From Candidatus Zixiibacteriota bacterium (GTDB lineage Bacteria; Zixibacteria; MSB-5A5; JAABVY01; JAHJOQ01), in contig JAJRZO010000412.1 in assembly GCA_024275215.1 (NCBI GenBank), positions 1-8,479 on the forward strand: a stretch of DNA of 8,479 bases, given 5' to 3'. The notes beneath the pieces were generated by a model that was not told where the DNA came from, searched no databases, and saw only the letters and a program-made list of their open reading frames with translations. How positions within the stretch are numbered: the first letter of the stretch is position 1; each line of letters starts with the position of its first letter. The translations under genes and the position numbers were made by a program. This document shows, one piece after another, positions 1 through 6,626 of this stretch.

Positions 1-61
1 AGAGCCATTAGGCTGTAAGGAATCAAGATTTCATTGATACAGGATCCGGCAGCAATGCTGG

Positions 62-151
62 TTCGACCTAAGAACAACGCCCCGTTGCGGTAGCGTTTCG
101 CAACACAGTACCAGGGGAGCGGACATGCTCTGCTCCCCGGGGCGAATCGAA
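62..151. other. Structured intergenic element (possible small RNA or leader)
   Basis: This stretch folds on paper into a compact three-way junction. CGCCCC (78-83) pairs with GGGGCG (139-144). Stacked directly inside it are GTTGCG/CGCAAC (84-89 with 99-104) and GGGGAGC/GCTCCCC (114-120 with 132-138). An outer helix TTCGA/TCGAA (62-66 with 147-151) could close it. No arm has a base left over at the 83/84 or 138/139 junction, which is unlikely for random sequence. It does not match tRNA, tmRNA, SRP or RNase P signatures that I know. It may be a small RNA ending at the hairpin at 174-202, or an intergenic palindromic repeat. The strand is unknown because the pairing is symmetrical. Confidence 0.35.
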
Positions 152-173
152 GGTGTTCCCTTCTCTCCCTCAG

Positions 174-202
174 GAGCCGACCGATGATAAGACGGTCGGC
201 TC
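174..202. terminator. Terminator-like hairpin
   Basis: GAGCCGACCG (174-183) and CGGTCGGCTC (193-202) form a perfect 10-bp GC-rich stem with a 9-nt loop. On the plus strand it is followed by TCATGTTTATT, a weak U-rich tail. It would separate whatever lies upstream, including the structured element at 62-151, from the promoter of the DUF512-der-rlmN operon. The stem is symmetrical, so it could serve either strand. Confidence 0.5.
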
Positions 203-240
203 TCATGTTTATTCAATCCCGTGACTTATTCGGAATGTGT

Positions 241-268
241 TTGATTCGCTGCATCTTCACGGTATATT
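241..268 (+). promoter_or_regulatory. Candidate sigma70-type promoter for the DUF512-der-rlmN operon
   Basis: TTGATT (241-246) and TATATT (263-268) are separated by 16 bp, close to the -35/-10 consensus. They lie about 60 bp before the first start codon and after the hairpin at 174-202. TATGAT (283-288) is an alternative -10. The region is AT-rich, so a chance match cannot be excluded. Confidence 0.35.
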
Positions 269-326
269 CTGTACTATGTTAGTATGATATATCGTTTCGG
301 CTGTAGATGGACAGGTTAAGAAAGAG

Positions 327-1619
327 ATGCTGACAATTAAATCGACATCAGATGATCCGATGCTGCAGGATCTTGGTATCTGTGCGGGATCGAAACTGCT
401 TGCTGTGAATGGCAGTCAGGTTCGCGATTCGCTCGATTATGAATTCCTGTCGACTGAGGAAGATTTGGTTTTGCTGTTAGAAACACCCGATGGTGAACAG
501 ATCGAACTCGAAATAGAGTTTGATGATCTTATCGGACTTGAATTAGAATTTGAGCCTGACAAGATCAGAACATGCGGGAACAAATGCGTATTCTGTTTCA
601 TCCATCAGCTTCCGAAGGGTCTGAGGAAATCACTATATCTCAAGGACGAAGATTATCGGTTGTCGTTTACTCATGGCAACTATGTCACTCTCACGAATCT
701 GAGCGAGGATGATTTCGAGCGGATCGATTCCCAGAGATTATCGCCACTCTATGTCTCGGTTCATACCACTGATGAGAATCTTAGAAGGAAAATGCTTGGG
801 AAAGATAAAGTTCCTGATTTAATGCCGCAGCTTAGGCGGCTTGTTAGATCGGGAATCGAAGTCCATACTCAGATTGTATTATGTCCCGGATGGAATGATG
901 GCGAGCATCTCGAACAGACAATCGATGATCTTGCCGCGTTGTATCCAGGTGTAAAATCTCTTGCGGTCGTACCTGTCGGACTGACAAGACACAGGTCGAA
1001 ACTTCCAGAAATGGATCCGGTGGCTCCTGAACTTGCTTGTAATGTGCTGCCCTACCTGATGGAAAGGGGAGAAGCATTTGTGAAATCAATGTCGAGCAGA
1101 TTTGTTTTTCCTGCTGATGAGTTTTTCATACTTGCGGGGGAGCCGATACCGAACAATTCATATTACGATGATTTCCCGCAGGTTGAGAACGGCGTCGGGA
1201 TGGTGCGGCAGTTGCTGGATTCGGATATTGCGGATGATATTTCGATCGAGAGTGATTTGTCTCTTACCGTATTGACAGGTCGTATGATTTCAGACATTCT
1301 CGATTCAACTCTTGCCGAGAAATGGAAAACCGTAACGGGCCTCGAATGTGAGGTCGTGCCTGTCAGGAATAATCTAATGGGGCAAACAGTCACGGTTTCG
1401 GGATTGTTGTGCGGTGTTGACATGATCGCTGCTGCGAAACGTCTGGAACGAATCGGCGACTGTGTTATTGTGCCGCCTGATTGTCTTAATGATGATGGTC
1501 TGTTTCTGGATGATCTGACTCTTGATGACATGTCGGATCAACTTGGACGACCCGTGATTCAGGCATTACATTCTCCACGTGAGACTCTATTAAGAGCAAT
1601 AAAGGAGCTGTCGAATTGA
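327..1619 (+). CDS. DUF512 family radical-SAM/PDZ protein
   Basis: This 430-residue protein belongs to the DUF512 family, also known as a putative FeS oxidoreductase family in cyanobacteria and Clostridia. Its reaction is unknown. Residues 1-60 form a PDZ-like domain (GSKLLAVNGSQVRDSLDYEF). The next part carries a radical-SAM-like cluster motif CxxxCxxC at C83, C87 and C90, followed by the family block around FTHGNYVTLTNL and LYVSVHTTDENLRRKMLG. Residues from about 220 to the end form the DUF512 domain. The ATG at 327 has a purine-rich but poor ribosome site (AAGAAAGAG, directly adjacent) and fits the family N-terminus, which begins just before the PDZ fold. The protein is probably cytoplasmic: no signal peptide is seen. 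It ends in a 4-nt overlap with der, a neighbour also seen in Firmicutes, which hints at a role near ribosome assembly. That role is inferred only. Confidence 0.9.
   Translation: MLTIKSTSDDPMLQDLGICAGSKLLAVNGSQVRDSLDYEFLSTEEDLVLLLETPDGEQIELEIEFDDLIGLELEFEPDKIRTCGNKCVFCFIHQLPKGLRKSLYLKDEDYRLSFTHGNYVTLTNLSEDDFERIDSQRLSPLYVSVHTTDENLRRKMLGKDKVPDLMPQLRRLVRSGIEVHTQIVLCPGWNDGEHLEQTIDDLAALYPGVKSLAVVPVGLTRHRSKLPEMDPVAPELACNVLPYLMERGEAFVKSMSSRFVFPADEFFILAGEPIPNNSYYDDFPQVENGVGMVRQLLDSDIADDISIESDLSLTVLTGRMISDILDSTLAEKWKTVTGLECEVVPVRNNLMGQTVTVSGLLCGVDMIAAAKRLERIGDCVIVPPDCLNDDGLFLDDLTLDDMSDQLGRPVIQALHSPRETLLRAIKELSN
1601..1607 (+). promoter_or_regulatory. Ribosome binding site deciding the TTG start of der
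   Basis: AAAGGAG sits 8 nt before the TTG at 1616, inside the end of the DUF512 gene. No in-frame ATG is near, and the residues after this TTG (NRLPVVAIIGRPNVGKST) are the expected Der N-terminus. It therefore fixes the start at a TTG that overlaps the upstream TGA as TTGA. Confidence 0.8.
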
Positions 1620-2941
1620 ATCGCCTTCCGGTCGTAGCAATCATAGGTCGCCCGAATGTCGGGAAGTCAACTCTGTTTAATCGTATCCTGCGGCAGCGTA
1701 TCGCTGTTGTCGATGACCAGCCCGGGGTGACACGCGACCGTCTGTTTGGTCGTGCCGACTGGGCGGGAAAAGAGTTCTTTCTGATTGACACAGGTGGTTT
1801 TATTCCTGACAGCGATGATCTCATAAATCAGCTTGTCCGTGAACAGGCGGAGATTGCGATAGATGAAGCTGATCTTGTGTTGTTCATGGTCGATTCCAGA
1901 GTCGGTTCGACTGATCTCGATGATGATATTGCCCGGAGACTTCAGCGGTCGAGAAAGCCGGTATTGGTCATTGCGAACAAGGCTGATAACGAAACCTACC
2001 AGCTTGAAGCGAATCAGTTTTTCTCTCTCGGACTTGGGGAGCCAATCGACATCGCGGCGATTTCCGGCTATAACTTTGGCGACATGCTCGACCTGATTGT
2101 CGGACATCTTCCCGAAGGCGAAGAATTCGATGAAAGCGATAAGCTCAAAATTGCCGTTGTGGGACGACCCAATGTGGGCAAATCTTCTTTCGTAAATTTC
2201 CTCAGTGGAAAACAACGTCAGATTGTAACAGATATTCCCGGCACAACCAGAGATTCGATAGATACTGAGATCGAATTTGAAGGTGAGAAATTTATCCTGA
2301 TAGATACAGCCGGTCTCAGGAGAAAATCGAGAATCAAAGAGAATCTTGAATTCTACACTACGCTTCGGACACTTAAAAGTGTCGAGCGATGCGATGTCGC
2401 GGTAGTTCTGATCGAGGCGCAGGAGGGGTTGCTGCATCAGGACATTCAGGTGCTCGAAGAAGTGATGTCCTTCAGGAAAGGAACTCTGCTCGTAATAAAC
2501 AAGTGGGATTTGATCGAAGAAAAAGAGACTGATACTTCAAAGATATTCGAGGAATCAATTCGCGGCAAAATACCTACATTATCATACTTGCCGATGGTTT
2601 TTATTTCCGCCATCACCGGTCAGCGTGGAGTAAATGTTCTCAAACTCTGCAAGAAGATAGATGAGCGGCAGAAATATCGTATCCAGACGTCGGAGTTGAA
2701 TCGATTCATTGAGGAGACTGTCAACAGGCAGCATCCGGCGGCTGTGCGCGGAAAACATATCAAGTTCTTTTATGCGACTCAGTCTGAAATCTGCCCGCCG
2801 ACATTTGTATTCTTTTGTAACTACCCGAAACTCCTGCAGAGACAATACCTCAGGTATATCGAGAATCGTATGCGCGCGACATGGGATTTCGAAGGTGTGC
2901 CGATCAGAATCAAAGTGAAATCGCGGGACAAGAAGAACTGA
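1616..2941 (+). CDS. der: Ribosome biogenesis GTPase Der (EngA)
   Basis: Der is a double-GTPase that acts in maturation of the 50S ribosomal subunit in the cytoplasm. The 441-residue length is normal for the family. The first G domain shows the P-loop GRPNVGKST (11-19), DTGG (58-61) and NKAD (121-124). The second shows GRPNVGKSS (183-191), DTAG (230-233), NKWD (295-298) and SAITG (331-335). The C-terminal KH-like domain runs from about 355 to 438, including the family motif around RGKHIKFFYATQ and the FCNYPKLL block. The start is TTG at 1616, overlapping the DUF512 stop and served by AAAGGAG. The stop overlaps the rlmN start by one base (TGATG), so all three genes are likely translated from one message. 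All nucleotide-binding motifs are intact. Confidence 0.98.
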   Translation: MNRLPVVAIIGRPNVGKSTLFNRILRQRIAVVDDQPGVTRDRLFGRADWAGKEFFLIDTGGFIPDSDDLINQLVREQAEIAIDEADLVLFMVDSRVGSTDLDDDIARRLQRSRKPVLVIANKADNETYQLEANQFFSLGLGEPIDIAAISGYNFGDMLDLIVGHLPEGEEFDESDKLKIAVVGRPNVGKSSFVNFLSGKQRQIVTDIPGTTRDSIDTEIEFEGEKFILIDTAGLRRKSRIKENLEFYTTLRTLKSVERCDVAVVLIEAQEGLLHQDIQVLEEVMSFRKGTLLVINKWDLIEEKETDTSKIFEESIRGKIPTLSYLPMVFISAITGQRGVNVLKLCKKIDERQKYRIQTSELNRFIEETVNRQHPAAVRGKHIKFFYATQSEICPPTFVFFCNYPKLLQRQYLRYIENRMRATWDFEGVPIRIKVKSRDKKN

Positions 2942-3993
2942 TGCAGACAAAAACAGATCTGAAAAATTTCAGCTTGAGCCAGCTTGAGTCTTTATCGGAT
3001 GAACTTGTCGGTCGGAAATATCCGGGGCGGCAGTTGTTCCAATGGATTCATCGGCATAACATTACAGAGTTTTCAGGGATGACAAGCTTGTCGAAGGAAT
3101 TCCGCGAGCTTCTTTCCGAGAATCATTATGTTTCGCGTGCTGAGATTGTCAATACAATGACATCCGAAAACGACCGAACCCGCAAGCTGTTGCTCAAGCT
3201 TGCTGATGGAGCAATGATCGAAACTGTCTGGATACCGGGATCGAACAGAAATACGATATGTGTCTCAAGTCAGGTCGGATGTCCGTTGGCGTGCAGATTC
3301 TGTCTGACCGGCACGATGAAATTGAAACGTGATCTTACTGCCGGTGAAATTGCCGAGCAGGTCTATTCGGTCAAATCTGTTCTGTCGGGCGGTGATGATT
3401 TTCAGAATATAGTCTTCATGGGTATGGGGGAACCGTTCCTGAACTACGACAATGTTGTCGCTGGTGCGGAACTCCTGATGTCCGATCATGGTCTTGGTGT
3501 CGCACAGAAAAGGATTACATTTTCGACTGTTGGGATCGTGCCGGGTATATATCGGCTCGCCGACTCAGGTCTGAAGACCATGCTTGCGGTATCGCTTCAC
3601 GCCGCTAATGATGATCTTCGTTCGGAGATTGTTCCGATCAATAAGAAATATCCGCTATCTGAATTACGCACCGCGATGAAACACTATGCTGATACTACCG
3701 GAAGACGATTGACGATTGAGTATTGTTTGATCGACGGCATCAACGATACGCTCGAATCTGCCAAAGACCTTGTGAAATTTATACATGATTTGCCGTGCAA
3801 AATCAATCTCCTCGCATATAACCCCGCACCGGGGCTGCCGCCTGAGTTTCGGCGGCCATCTGAAAAGAGCATTGCGCGTTTCACTGATTACTTGTATCCA
3901 CGTTGTCCCGCGGTAACATTCCGCAAGTCGAGAGGAGCGGACATACTCGCCGCATGCGGACAACTTGCGAGTAACAGGAATGAGTCTGTGTAG
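2941..3993 (+). CDS. rlmN: Dual-specificity 23S rRNA/tRNA adenine-C2 methyltransferase RlmN
   Basis: RlmN is a radical-SAM enzyme that makes 2-methyladenosine at A2503 of 23S rRNA and A37 of some tRNAs. The 350-residue protein has the [4Fe-4S] motif CxxxCxxC at C114, C118 and C121 (GCPLACRFC). Its two catalytic cysteines are C107 (TICVSSQ) and C339 (AACGQ), matching C118 and C355 of the E. coli enzyme. A conserved glutamate is in MIETVWIP (E94), and the SAM-site loop is GMGEP (161-165). I chose the ATG at 2941, which overlaps the Der stop as TGATG. An in-frame ATG at 2881 would add 20 residues lying inside der and is unlikely. Only a weak site (AAGAAG) precedes 2941, so translation probably depends on coupling to der. 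RlmN is told from the paralogue Cfr by lineage only, but the housekeeping context favours RlmN. Confidence 0.96.
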   Translation: MQTKTDLKNFSLSQLESLSDELVGRKYPGRQLFQWIHRHNITEFSGMTSLSKEFRELLSENHYVSRAEIVNTMTSENDRTRKLLLKLADGAMIETVWIPGSNRNTICVSSQVGCPLACRFCLTGTMKLKRDLTAGEIAEQVYSVKSVLSGGDDFQNIVFMGMGEPFLNYDNVVAGAELLMSDHGLGVAQKRITFSTVGIVPGIYRLADSGLKTMLAVSLHAANDDLRSEIVPINKKYPLSELRTAMKHYADTTGRRLTIEYCLIDGINDTLESAKDLVKFIHDLPCKINLLAYNPAPGLPPEFRRPSEKSIARFTDYLYPRCPAVTFRKSRGADILAACGQLASNRNESV

Positions 3994-4006
3994 TCCTTAT
4001 AGGTCA

Positions 4007-4044
4007 TTGTGCGCCGTCAGGAATCCTTTCCTGACGGCGCATAA
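4007..4044. terminator. Long palindrome after rlmN, possible terminator
   Basis: The arms 4007-4023 and 4028-4044 pair over 17 bp with one G-U and a 4-nt loop (TCCT). The 13 inner base pairs (4011-4023 with 4028-4040) are perfect. It lies 13 bp after the rlmN stop, so it is well placed to end the operon. It has no T-run on the plus strand after the stem, so it may instead act as an mRNA 3'-end stabiliser or a REP-like repeat. Confidence 0.5.
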
Positions 4045-4057
4045 GGATTCCTGACGG
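4014..4057. repeat. Three-copy inverted repeat CCGTCAGGAATCC
   Basis: CCGTCAGGAATCC (4014-4026) occurs again in inverted form as TTCCTGACGG (4028-4037) and as a complete 13-base inverted copy GGATTCCTGACGG (4045-4057). The first copy can pair with either of the other two. This could be a small intergenic repeat family. Only one cluster is present in this window. Confidence 0.7.
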
Positions 4058-4132
4058 GCATAGGGATACACCCTCTGCCAGCTTACACACTAAAAAAGAA
4101 ATTACCTGAAGATTGTCCTGCCAAGATTGATG

Positions 4133-4163
4133 TTGACACTCGGAAACTCTCTACCTTTATTAT
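4133..4163 (+). promoter_or_regulatory. Sigma70-type promoter of the B12 uptake operon
   Basis: A perfect -35 box TTGACA (4133-4138) is followed by TTTATT (4156-4161, 17-bp spacer) or TATTAT (4158-4163, 19-bp spacer). The predicted transcript start, near 4170, falls a few bases before the first riboswitch helix at 4175. This is what one expects if the aptamer forms the very 5' end of the message. Confidence 0.7.
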
Positions 4164-4174
4164 CCTCTGAAATT

Positions 4175-4336
4175 GGTTCGGTGCAGAGCGCTTAATAGGG
4201 AAGGTGGTGAGATGCCACCGCAGCCCCGCTACTGTAATCGGCGACGAAAGCAGGCACGAATAACGAATGCCACTGCCCTCGGGTGGGAAGGCGCCTGCCG
4301 GTAGAATGACCCGTGAGCCAGGAGACCTGCCGAACC
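4175..4336 (+). promoter_or_regulatory. Cobalamin (vitamin B12) riboswitch
   Basis: The conserved core is readable. It shows GCTTAATAGGGAA (4190-4202), a GGTGG...CCACC hairpin (4203-4219), then AGCCCCGCTACTGTAATCGGCGA (4222-4244) shown here by its key blocks CCCCGC and ACTGTAAT, and the B12 box GAGCCAGGAGACCTGCC (4315-4331). The closing helix P1 is GGTTCGG (4175-4181) with CCGAACC (4330-4336). A long peripheral arm is closed by GCAGGC (4250-4255) and GCCTGC (4293-4298), so this is the extended class I form, probably preferring adenosylcobalamin. It lies just upstream of a TonB-dependent receptor and should repress it when cobalamin is plentiful. Confidence 0.95.
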
Positions 4337-4351
4337 TTACCTGAACCTTAA

Positions 4352-4367
4352 CCTTGCGCGGGCGAGG
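4352..4367 (+). promoter_or_regulatory. Shine-Dalgarno sequestering hairpin (likely expression platform)
   Basis: CCTTGC (4352-4357) can pair with GCGAGG (4362-4367) around a GCGG loop, with one G-U. This buries GAGG, the only good ribosome site between the aptamer and the receptor. No hairpin followed by a T-run is present after the aptamer, so control is probably of translation rather than by termination. This is a paper fold and was not computed. Confidence 0.45.
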
Positions 4368-4412
4368 ATGAGAGTCACATTGCGATTTTCAACCACATTG
4401 TCTGCGCTATGA
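4368..4412 (+). CDS. Possible 14-codon upstream ORF / leader peptide
   Basis: ATG at 4368 follows GCGAGG immediately and opens a 14-codon frame, MRVTLRFSTTLSAL, that stops at TGA 4410-4412. The stop is 1 base before the TTG (4414) and 7 bases before the ATG (4420) that could start the receptor gene. Neither receptor start has its own ribosome site. The peptide resembles nothing I know. It may exist only to carry ribosomes from the riboswitch-controlled site to the receptor start by translational coupling. The spacing between GAGG and ATG is very short, which weakens the case. Confidence 0.35.
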   Translation: MRVTLRFSTTLSAL

Positions 4413-4413
4413 T

Positions 4414-6609
4414 TTGCTGATGATTCTGCAACGAGCAATCCTGTTGATCTGCATGCTGGTGATCTCAACCAGTATCGTATCAGGGCAGTCTGATATGAGC
4501 ATCAGAGGGCGTCTAACCGACTGCGAAACGGGTCGTCCCGTATCCGATGTTGCCATCAGTATCAGTGCCACAACAAATTCTATCGTCATAGATGAAGATG
4601 GATCATTCCGTATCTATGGCCTCAAACCCGGATCTTATGAGATCGAAATCTCTGCCCCGGCATACTATAGTGAACGAATTGCGGTTGTTGCACTTAGTGA
4701 TGAGACAGTGCGTTATGATCGATGTCTTAAACCATTGCTTTATCATGCTGAATCGCAGAAGATTCGCATTGCAAGACTTAACAATGATTCGCATAAGATT
4801 GTTTTCGACCGCAAATCGCCGCAATTTCAGTCTGCAAGTACTGTAGCCGAAATTCTCGATCAGATTCCAAATCTGGTTGTCAACAGCACCGCAGGAAATT
4901 CGGGAGAGGCGTCGATTTCAGTCAGAGGCGGACCATCGAAAGAAGTCCTTGTGTTGCTCGACGGCGTCAGGATCAACTCGCCGATCACAGGCGTAGCTGA
5001 TGTCAATTCGATACCGATCTCGAATGTCTCTCGAATCGAATTCCGGCAGGGGGGGGCATCATCGCAATTCGGTGGTGGAGCGGTCGGTGGTGTGCTGAGC
5101 ATTTTCACGACAATGACTCATGCTGAATCGAACCTTGAACTCAACGGTTCAACCGGGAGATATGGCGCAGGTTCTGAATCGGCAAGGGCTGATGTCGGAC
5201 TTGGATATACTGGCTCGGCATCAGCATCATATTCTCGTTTCACTGCAAAGAATGATTTCATGTATGAGCATAAGAGAAAAGGAGTGATCCGACGCGAGAA
5301 CGCCGACATTGCAAGAAGGAACAGCAGCATTGCCGCTCAATTTGGTCAGACCAGTCCCGGATGGCTGAATCTGTCTTACATGAAATTCGAGCAGAAGAAT
5401 GGTTTGCCGGGATTCCTGCCTGATCAATTCACTCCGGAAGCTCGCAAAGAAGAGTCGCGTGATATTTTCTCCGTCTGGATTGACAGGCGTTATGGTATGG
5501 CGACATATAGCACGCGATATTCTTTCAAGGCTTACGATCAGCGATTCCGAGACAGCGACAAACTTCGTCATCTCGAAACTGATGTCGAATATGCGGACAG
5601 ACTTCATCAGATAAAAGCCGATGTCGATTTCCGACTCAATCCGAAGACGACCTTGAATATCTCAACAACAGGTGCATACGAATCATTCACAATGGAGAAT
5701 TTTATCAGGCCGGGGGCGGTGTTCGATAATGTTCTCGAACGAAGAGCGGCATTCGTGATCTCGGCAAACAGGTCGGTTTTTGAATCTGGGGGAAAGCTCA
5801 GGTTTTCTGCGGACATGCTCATGCGATTGCGAGGTGATTACAGCAGCCTGTTTGATCCGCTCTACTCGCCGTCGATTCATACGGGCGTCAATTACACTCG
5901 CTGGATACGAGGTCGCCTGGAATTGTCGTATGGTAAATCGTACAGGCCGCCGCTGTACACATCGCTTTTTTGGAATGACGGTATGTTCGCAGTCGGCAAC
6001 CCTGATCTTCGACCGGAGCGACTTGAGGAATCATCGACATCACTGAGCGTATCGGCGCCGATACTTGGCGAGCTAAGAGCTACTCTGCGCTACAATCATT
6101 CGGCTTATCGCGATTTGATTTACTGGTTGAGAACGAACGACAATAAGTTTACTCCACGCAACCTGAGCGGCGCGCTCGTATTCACCCGGTCGATGGATTT
6201 TATGTGGCGTATCGATCCATTGAATCTGACGATAGACTATTCCAACACCGACCAGATATCAAAAGACCGCTCGTTTGACCGTACGAGACATAATAAGCAA
6301 CTGACATATCGTCCCCGATTCATACAGGATTTCACAATCAGATATGAGAACAGGCTGATCGATTGCAGCTATCGTTTGCGAAATGTGTCCAAGAGATTCA
6401 TTCGCGAGGCAAACACCAAATGGCTCGATGGTTACACTATCGCAGATATCAAAGTTGCGCTCAAGTATTTTATGAAACACGTCAGGTTCAGGCTTCAGTA
6501 TTCAAGCGATAACACGACAGGCACGGAATATATGTTAGTCGAAAGATATCCACTACCGGCTCGGTTATGGTCTGTTCGACTAAGAGTGACCATTCCGCTC
6601 GGAAAATGA
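4414..6609 (+). CDS. TonB-dependent outer-membrane receptor, BtuB-like (cobalamin uptake)
   Basis: This 731-residue protein is a TonB-dependent receptor, which moves a bound ligand across the outer membrane using energy from TonB. A signal peptide covers about residues 1-24 (ILLICMLVISTSIVSGQ). Residues 29-108 form a carboxypeptidase-regulatory-like beta-sandwich (IRGRLTDCETGRPVSDVAI). The plug domain is at about 137-233 (VAEILDQIPNLVV, SVRGGPSKEVLVLLDGVRI, GGGAVGGVLSIFT). The rest is a beta-barrel rich in alternating polar and aromatic strands. The C-terminus IPLGK lacks the usual final aromatic residue. I see no clear TonB box. The start is uncertain: TTG 4414 or, equally likely, ATG 4420, which still leaves a complete signal peptide. 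The ligand is inferred from the cobalamin riboswitch upstream and the BtuG-like neighbour, not from binding residues. It ends just before the propeller gene, in the same operon. Confidence 0.9.
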   Translation: MLMILQRAILLICMLVISTSIVSGQSDMSIRGRLTDCETGRPVSDVAISISATTNSIVIDEDGSFRIYGLKPGSYEIEISAPAYYSERIAVVALSDETVRYDRCLKPLLYHAESQKIRIARLNNDSHKIVFDRKSPQFQSASTVAEILDQIPNLVVNSTAGNSGEASISVRGGPSKEVLVLLDGVRINSPITGVADVNSIPISNVSRIEFRQGGASSQFGGGAVGGVLSIFTTMTHAESNLELNGSTGRYGAGSESARADVGLGYTGSASASYSRFTAKNDFMYEHKRKGVIRRENADIARRNSSIAAQFGQTSPGWLNLSYMKFEQKNGLPGFLPDQFTPEARKEESRDIFSVWIDRRYGMATYSTRYSFKAYDQRFRDSDKLRHLETDVEYADRLHQIKADVDFRLNPKTTLNISTTGAYESFTMENFIRPGAVFDNVLERRAAFVISANRSVFESGGKLRFSADMLMRLRGDYSSLFDPLYSPSIHTGVNYTRWIRGRLELSYGKSYRPPLYTSLFWNDGMFAVGNPDLRPERLEESSTSLSVSAPILGELRATLRYNHSAYRDLIYWLRTNDNKFTPRNLSGALVFTRSMDFMWRIDPLNLTIDYSNTDQISKDRSFDRTRHNKQLTYRPRFIQDFTIRYENRLIDCSYRLRNVSKRFIREANTKWLDGYTIADIKVALKYFMKHVRFRLQYSSDNTTGTEYMLVERYPLPARLWSVRLRVTIPLGK

Positions 6610-6613
6610 TAAC

Positions 6614-6619
6614 AGGAGG
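6614..6619 (+). promoter_or_regulatory. Strong ribosome binding site deciding the propeller gene start
   Basis: AGGAGG lies 7 nt before ATG 6627 and just after the receptor stop (6607-6609). It favours 6627 over the in-frame ATGs at 6567 and 6606. The latter overlaps the receptor stop as ATGA but has no ribosome site, and would put extra charged residues before the signal peptide. Confidence 0.85.
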
Positions 6620-6626
6620 AAACGAC

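Noticed and set aside
51..68. GGTTCGACC next to a small AGC/GCT stem, resembling a tRNA or tmRNA T-loop
   Set aside because: No acceptor stem, anticodon arm or CCA end can be built around it, and the T-arm stem itself does not form.
31..216. A 61-codon minus-strand frame in the first intergenic region
   Set aside because: It runs through the palindromes at 78-144 and 174-202, resembles no known family, and has a composition (many Ser, Arg, Pro, Cys) typical of chance frames.
1667..2437. A 256-codon minus-strand frame opposite der
   Set aside because: It is fully antisense to a gene with every Der motif intact. Its length reflects codon bias, and it has no recognisable domain.
2881..2940. 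Twenty-residue N-terminal extension of RlmN from ATG 2881
   Set aside because: It lies within the Der C-terminus, has no ribosome site and is absent from the usual RlmN N-terminus. ATG 2941 gives the normal length.
4224..4362. Kissing interaction between CCCGC (4225-4229) and the GCGGG at 4358-4362
   Set aside because: CCCGC lies in the conserved aptamer core and is probably occupied there, so I could not name a convincing loop partner for the downstream hairpin.
6567..6626. Upstream ATGs (6567, 6606) for the propeller gene
   Set aside because: They lack ribosome sites and would bury the signal peptide behind charged residues. AGGAGG points to 6627.
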